Assembly (NCBI GenBank): GCA_050742975.1
Contig: JBOGDQ010000339.1
Location: 1 to 14,955, forward strand
Length of the DNA stretch: 14,955 bases
Origin: JBDTGE01 sp050742975
GTDB lineage: Bacteria; Actinomycetota; Actinomycetes; Mycobacteriales; Jatrophihabitantaceae
Direction: 5' to 3'
This document shows positions 11,710-14,955 of this stretch, one piece after another. Each line of letters starts with the position of its first letter. Position 1 is the first letter of the stretch. The notes beneath the pieces are model-generated. The model was not told the DNA's origin and ran no database searches. It was given only the letters and a program-made list of their open reading frames with translations. A program made the translations under genes and the position numbers.

Positions 11710-13296
11710 CTACCCGATCAGCGACCCGGCAGCCTTGGTAGCCAGGTCGAGGATCGGCTGCGGGAAGACGCCGAGAACAACGGTGACCACCACGCCGACG
11801 GTGAGCGCCACCGTCGTCGACCAGCCGGGAATGGCGATCGTCGGCGCGTTCTCCGGCGGCTCGGCGAAGAACATCATCACCACGATACGCAGGTAGTAGA
11901 ACGCCGCGACCGCGGAGAACAGCAGCGCCAGCACGACCAGCGGGCCGGCCGTGTGCCACGCCGCCTTGAAAACGAAGAACTTGCCGGTGAAGCCGGCGGT
12001 GAGCGGGATGCCCGCCATCGACATGAGCAGCAGCGTCATCACGGTCGCGACGATCGGGCTCTTGCGCGCCAGCCCGGACCACTGCGCCAGATGGGTGGCC
12101 TCGCCGTCGGCGTCGCGCACCAGCATCAGCAGGCCGAACGCGGCCATCGTGGTGAAGCCGTAGGTGAGGACGTAGAACAGCACGCTGGCCGAGGCCTCCT
12201 TCGAGATCACGACCAGGCCGACCAGGATGAAGCCGGCGTGCGCGATCGAGGAGTACGCGAGGATGCGCTTGATGTCGGTCTGGGTCAGCCCGAGCACGGC
12301 GCCGACCACCATCGAGGCGATGGCCACGGCCCAGATGATCGGCCGCCAGTTCCACGACGTGCTGCTGAAGGCGACGTAGAGCACGCGCAGCAGCGCTCCG
12401 AACGCGGCCACCTTGGTGCACGACGCCATGAACGCCGAGACCGGGGTGGGCGCGCCCTGGTACACGTCGGGCGTCCAGGCGTGGAACGGGGCGACGCTGG
12501 CCTTGAACAGCATGCCGACCAGCAGCAGCGCCAGGCCCACGTAGAGCAGGACGTCGGACTTCGTCGAGGTCCGCGTCGCGGTGAAGATCGCGGTGAGGTC
12601 GACCGAGTTCGCGTAGCCGTACAGCAGGGCGAGCCCGTACAGGAAGAACGCCGACGCGAACGCACCGAGCAGGAAGTACTTCATCGCCGCTTCCTGGGAG
12701 AGCAGGCGGCGTCGGCGGGCCAGGCCGGCCATCAGGTACAGCGGCAGTGACATGACTTCGAGCGCGACGAACATGACCAGCAGGTTGTTCGAGACGGCGA
12801 AGATCATCATGCCCGTGACCGCGAAGAGCAGCAGCGGAAAGACCTCGGTCTGCACGCGGTCGGTGCGCGAGAGCTTGCGGTCGACGTCCGAACCGACGAC
12901 CACGGCTGCGGACGCGACGATCGGGCTGCCGACGTCGACGCTCCGCTCGGCGATGAGCAGTGCGGCCATCACCGCCAGCGCGAGCACGGTGCCCTGGATG
13001 AACAGGCCCGTTCCGTCGATCGCGAGCGAGCCGGCGAACGGGCTGTCGTTTCCGGCGGGTGAGGGTGTGGTGACCCGCGTGCTGTGCAGCAGCGCGACCG
13101 AGACCAGCGCGGCCAGCAGTCCGAGGAGCGTCGTGAACACCTGCGCGTTGAACCGCTCGCGGCGGGGCACCGCGGCCTCGACCAGGACGCCGACGAGAGC
13201 CGCGCCCAGCACGATGAAGATCGGGATCAGCGCGCGGTAGGCGACCGACGGTGTGGTGATCGACTGCGCCGCGTCGGCCAGCAAAAAGTCTGTCAT
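11710..13296 (-). CDS. nuoN: NADH-quinone oxidoreductase subunit N
   Basis: This 528-aa antiporter-like subunit of the complex I membrane arm takes part in proton pumping. About fourteen hydrophobic helices are visible. Conserved charged residues include Glu180 (FVALEVMSLPLYL), Lys206 (EAAMKYFLLG) and Lys265 in KASVAPFHAWTPDVYQGAPTPV; TQTDIKRILAYSSIAHAGF follows. Length exceeds the E. coli subunit (485 aa), mostly through the 118-150 loop, which looks normal for actinomycetes. ATG 13296 gives the natural N-terminus, although the upstream purine signal is only GGGG in GGGGGCCCCG. It follows nuoM after 58 nt and is the last nuo gene of the operon, directly before grcC. Confidence 0.96.
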   Translation of the reverse strand: MTDFLLADAAQSITTPSVAYRALIPIFIVLGAALVGVLVEAAVPRRERFNAQVFTTLLGLLAALVSVALLHSTRVTTPSPAGNDSPFAGSLAIDGTGLFIQGTVLALAVMAALLIAERSVDVGSPIVASAAVVVGSDVDRKLSRTDRVQTEVFPLLLFAVTGMMIFAVSNNLLVMFVALEVMSLPLYLMAGLARRRRLLSQEAAMKYFLLGAFASAFFLYGLALLYGYANSVDLTAIFTATRTSTKSDVLLYVGLALLLVGMLFKASVAPFHAWTPDVYQGAPTPVSAFMASCTKVAAFGALLRVLYVAFSSTSWNWRPIIWAVAIASMVVGAVLGLTQTDIKRILAYSSIAHAGFILVGLVVISKEASASVLFYVLTYGFTTMAAFGLLMLVRDADGEATHLAQWSGLARKSPIVATVMTLLLMSMAGIPLTAGFTGKFFVFKAAWHTAGPLVVLALLFSAVAAFYYLRIVVMMFFAEPPENAPTIAIPGWSTTVALTVGVVVTVVLGVFPQPILDLATKAAGSLIG

Positions 13297-13354
13297 TTCG
13301 GGGCCCCCGCGAAAGTTCGGAGTGCTCTTTGCGTAGAAGTTTCGTGGGGTGAGA

Positions 13355-14955
13355 TCACTTGACTCCTCCGGCGACGGGGCCGAGCTGGGGCGCCGGGTCG
13401 GTCTGATGCACGTCGCTCAGCGTCGCCTTCACCGCCGGGTTGATGATGTTCAGCACCGGCTTCGGGTAGATGCCGAGGAAGACGATCAGGACCAGCAGCG
13501 GAGCCACCGCCCAGATCTCGCGGGCGTTCAGGTCACGGAACTTGGTGACCTTCTCGCTGACAGCACCCTGGAACGTGCGCTGGTAGAGATACAGGATGTA
13601 GATCGCCGCCAGGACGATCCCGGTTGCGGCGAGGATCGCCAACCCCTTGTGCCGGGTGAACGTGCCGACCATGACCAGGAACTCGCTGACGAACGTGCTC
13701 AGGCCCGGCAACGCCAGCGCGGACATTCCGGCGAACAGGAACAGGCCGGCCAGGATCGGCGTGACCTTGGCTGCGCCGCCGTAGTCGTCGACGTTGCGGC
13801 TCTTGCCCCGTGCGATCAGCAGGCCGACGACGATGAACAGTGCACCGGTCGAGAACCCGTGGTTGACCATGTAGAGCACCGCGCCGGTGCCACCCTGCGT
13901 GGTGAAGGCGAAGATCCCGAGCCCGATGAAACCGAAGTGGGCGACGGACGTGTAGGCCACGAGTCGTTTCATGTCCCGCTGGCCGATCGCGAGGAAGGCG
14001 GCGTAGAGGATGCCGATGACCGAGAGCACCAGGATGACCGGTGCGAAGTACCTCGACGCGGCGGGGAACAGCGGCAGGCAGTACCGCAGGAACCCGAACG
14101 TGCCCACCTTGTCCAGGACGCCGACCAGCAGCGCGGCACCGCCGGCCGGGGCCTCGGCGCCGGCGTCGGGCAGCCAGGTGTGGAACGGCACGAGCGGTGC
14201 CTTGATCGCGAACGCGATGAAGAAGCCGAGGAACAGCCACTTCTGCGTCGCGTCGTCCGGCATCGGATGCGCGATCAGGTCGGTGATGGAGAAGGTCGCC
14301 CGGCCGCTCGTGACGTACAGCCCGATGACCGCCGCCAGCATCAGCAGGCCGCCGACGAGGGAGTACAGGAAGAACTTCATCGCCGCGTACTGACGGCGCG
14401 GACCGCCGAAGCAGCCGATGATGAAGTACATCGGGACGAGCATCGCTTCGAAGAAGACGTAGAACAGGAAGACGTCGGTAGCGGTGAACACACCGATCAT
14501 GAAGAACTCGAGCAGCAGGATCAGCCCGAAGTAGTTCTTCACACTGCGTCGGCGCGCGGCACCGGTGGCCGCGGTGCCCACGGCGGCGGCCACGGTGGCT
14601 TCCTCGGCACCGGCCTTGCTGTCCAGGGAGTTCCAGGACGCCAGGATCACCGCGGGAACGAGCAGCACCGACATCGCCACGAGGACCAGCGCGATGCCGT
14701 CGACGCCGAACGCGATGTGCACGCCGAACGCCTTGATCCAGTTCATGCTGAACATGTCCTGGAAGCGCGCGGCCTTCGGCCCGGTGTCGAACGTGCACAG
14801 TACGACGATCGCGTAGACGACCACGACCAGCGAGACGGCCAGGCTGAGCTGCTTGGCGAGCTTGGCCTGGGTCTCCTTCAGCGCGAAGACGGCGAGCGAT
14901 CCGACGAGCGGGATCAGCACCAGGACGAGCAGCGTTGCGTCGTGGGGAGCGCTCA
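13355..14955 (-). CDS. nuoM: NADH-quinone oxidoreductase subunit M (start codon cut by the window edge)
   Basis: This antiporter-like proton-pumping subunit of complex I has about fourteen membrane helices. The visible coding starts with TG at 14955-14954, followed in frame by codons reading SAPHDATLLVLVLIPLVGSL. A single missing base would make ATG or GTG, so the gene is probably complete but for that base (533 aa). Expected charged residues are Glu170 (FYVFFEAMLVPMYF), Lys252 (IKAPLVPFHTWLPDAGAEAP) and the lysine in GVLDKVGTFGFLRYCLPLFP. An Ala-rich hydrophilic stretch (about 113-136) sits between early helices. The edge sequence would read (A)TGA, so it may overlap a nuoL stop just outside. 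Internal GTG 14920 is too late to be the start. Confidence 0.95.
   Translation of the reverse strand, partial: SAPHDATLLVLVLIPLVGSLAVFALKETQAKLAKQLSLAVSLVVVVYAIVVLCTFDTGPKAARFQDMFSMNWIKAFGVHIAFGVDGIALVLVAMSVLLVPAVILASWNSLDSKAGAEEATVAAAVGTAATGAARRRSVKNYFGLILLLEFFMIGVFTATDVFLFYVFFEAMLVPMYFIIGCFGGPRRQYAAMKFFLYSLVGGLLMLAAVIGLYVTSGRATFSITDLIAHPMPDDATQKWLFLGFFIAFAIKAPLVPFHTWLPDAGAEAPAGGAALLVGVLDKVGTFGFLRYCLPLFPAASRYFAPVILVLSVIGILYAAFLAIGQRDMKRLVAYTSVAHFGFIGLGIFAFTTQGGTGAVLYMVNHGFSTGALFIVVGLLIARGKSRNVDDYGGAAKVTPILAGLFLFAGMSALALPGLSTFVSEFLVMVGTFTRHKGLAILAATGIVLAAIYILYLYQRTFQGAVSEKVTKFRDLNAREIWAVAPLLVLIVFLGIYPKPVLNIINPAVKATLSDVHQTDPAPQLGPVAGGVK

Noticed and set aside
10700..12421. A long minus-strand frame that would fuse grcC to an N-terminal extension reaching into nuoN
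   Set aside because: The extension (11696-12421) reads nuoN in the wrong frame. The polyprenyl synthase N-terminus starts normally at GTG 11695 and nuoN is intact in its own frame.

Overview
The window looks like chromosomal DNA of a high-GC actinomycete (Actinomycetota). The evidence is strongly G/C-biased third codon positions, GTG starts, probable leaderless promoters, a mycothiol-dependent-isomerase-type gene and actinobacterial-type NuoM/NuoN. No phage, transposase, CRISPR array or plasmid gene was seen. Genus cannot be assigned from the sequence alone. Product names come from reading motifs in the translations, not from database searches.

Layout. (1) Positions 1-430 hold tRNA-Tyr(GTA) on the minus strand with a strong hairpin terminator, divergent from yajQ. 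A 10-bp inverted repeat lies between the two promoters. (2) yajQ converges on htpX with a 6-nt gap, and htpX is divergent from a short beta-carbonic anhydrase gene. The carbonic anhydrase gene converges, across a hairpin, on an unrecognised 132-aa gene. (3) A 358-nt spacer leads to korA and korB, the two subunits of 2-oxoglutarate (2-oxoacid):ferredoxin oxidoreductase. A compact co-directional run follows: a GNAT acetyltransferase, a 4-TM membrane protein with a GTGA overlap, and a 499-aa membrane-anchored protein with an ATGA overlap and two repeated extracellular domains. rarD and a mycothiol-type MDMPI-like gene come next, each with its own probable leaderless promoter. (4) After a gene-free 276-nt stretch with two inverted repeats, the minus strand carries grcC (long-chain polyprenyl diphosphate synthase), nuoN and nuoM. 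nuoM appears to lack only the first base of its start codon, at the right edge of the window.

The nuo genes (complex I) and the polyprenyl synthase (probably the menaquinone side chain) belong to the respiratory chain. KorAB oxidises 2-oxoglutarate to succinyl-CoA and reduces ferredoxin. The nearby carbonic anhydrase handles the CO2/bicarbonate such enzymes release or use. That link is inferred from position.

The most unusual structure is the korA-korB junction. Three tandem 30/30/31-bp repeats each carry a ribosome-binding site plus ATG. They also encode a 30-residue small ORF whose start overlaps the korA stop (ATGCGTGA) and whose stop overlaps the korB start (ATGA). This resembles the MIRU elements of mycobacterial operons. 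Other notable points are an in-frame TGA cutting a canonical-looking 27-residue tail from the MDMPI-like protein, a GC-rich palindromic insert inside the korA coding sequence, and a possible structured RNA between the last two gene blocks.
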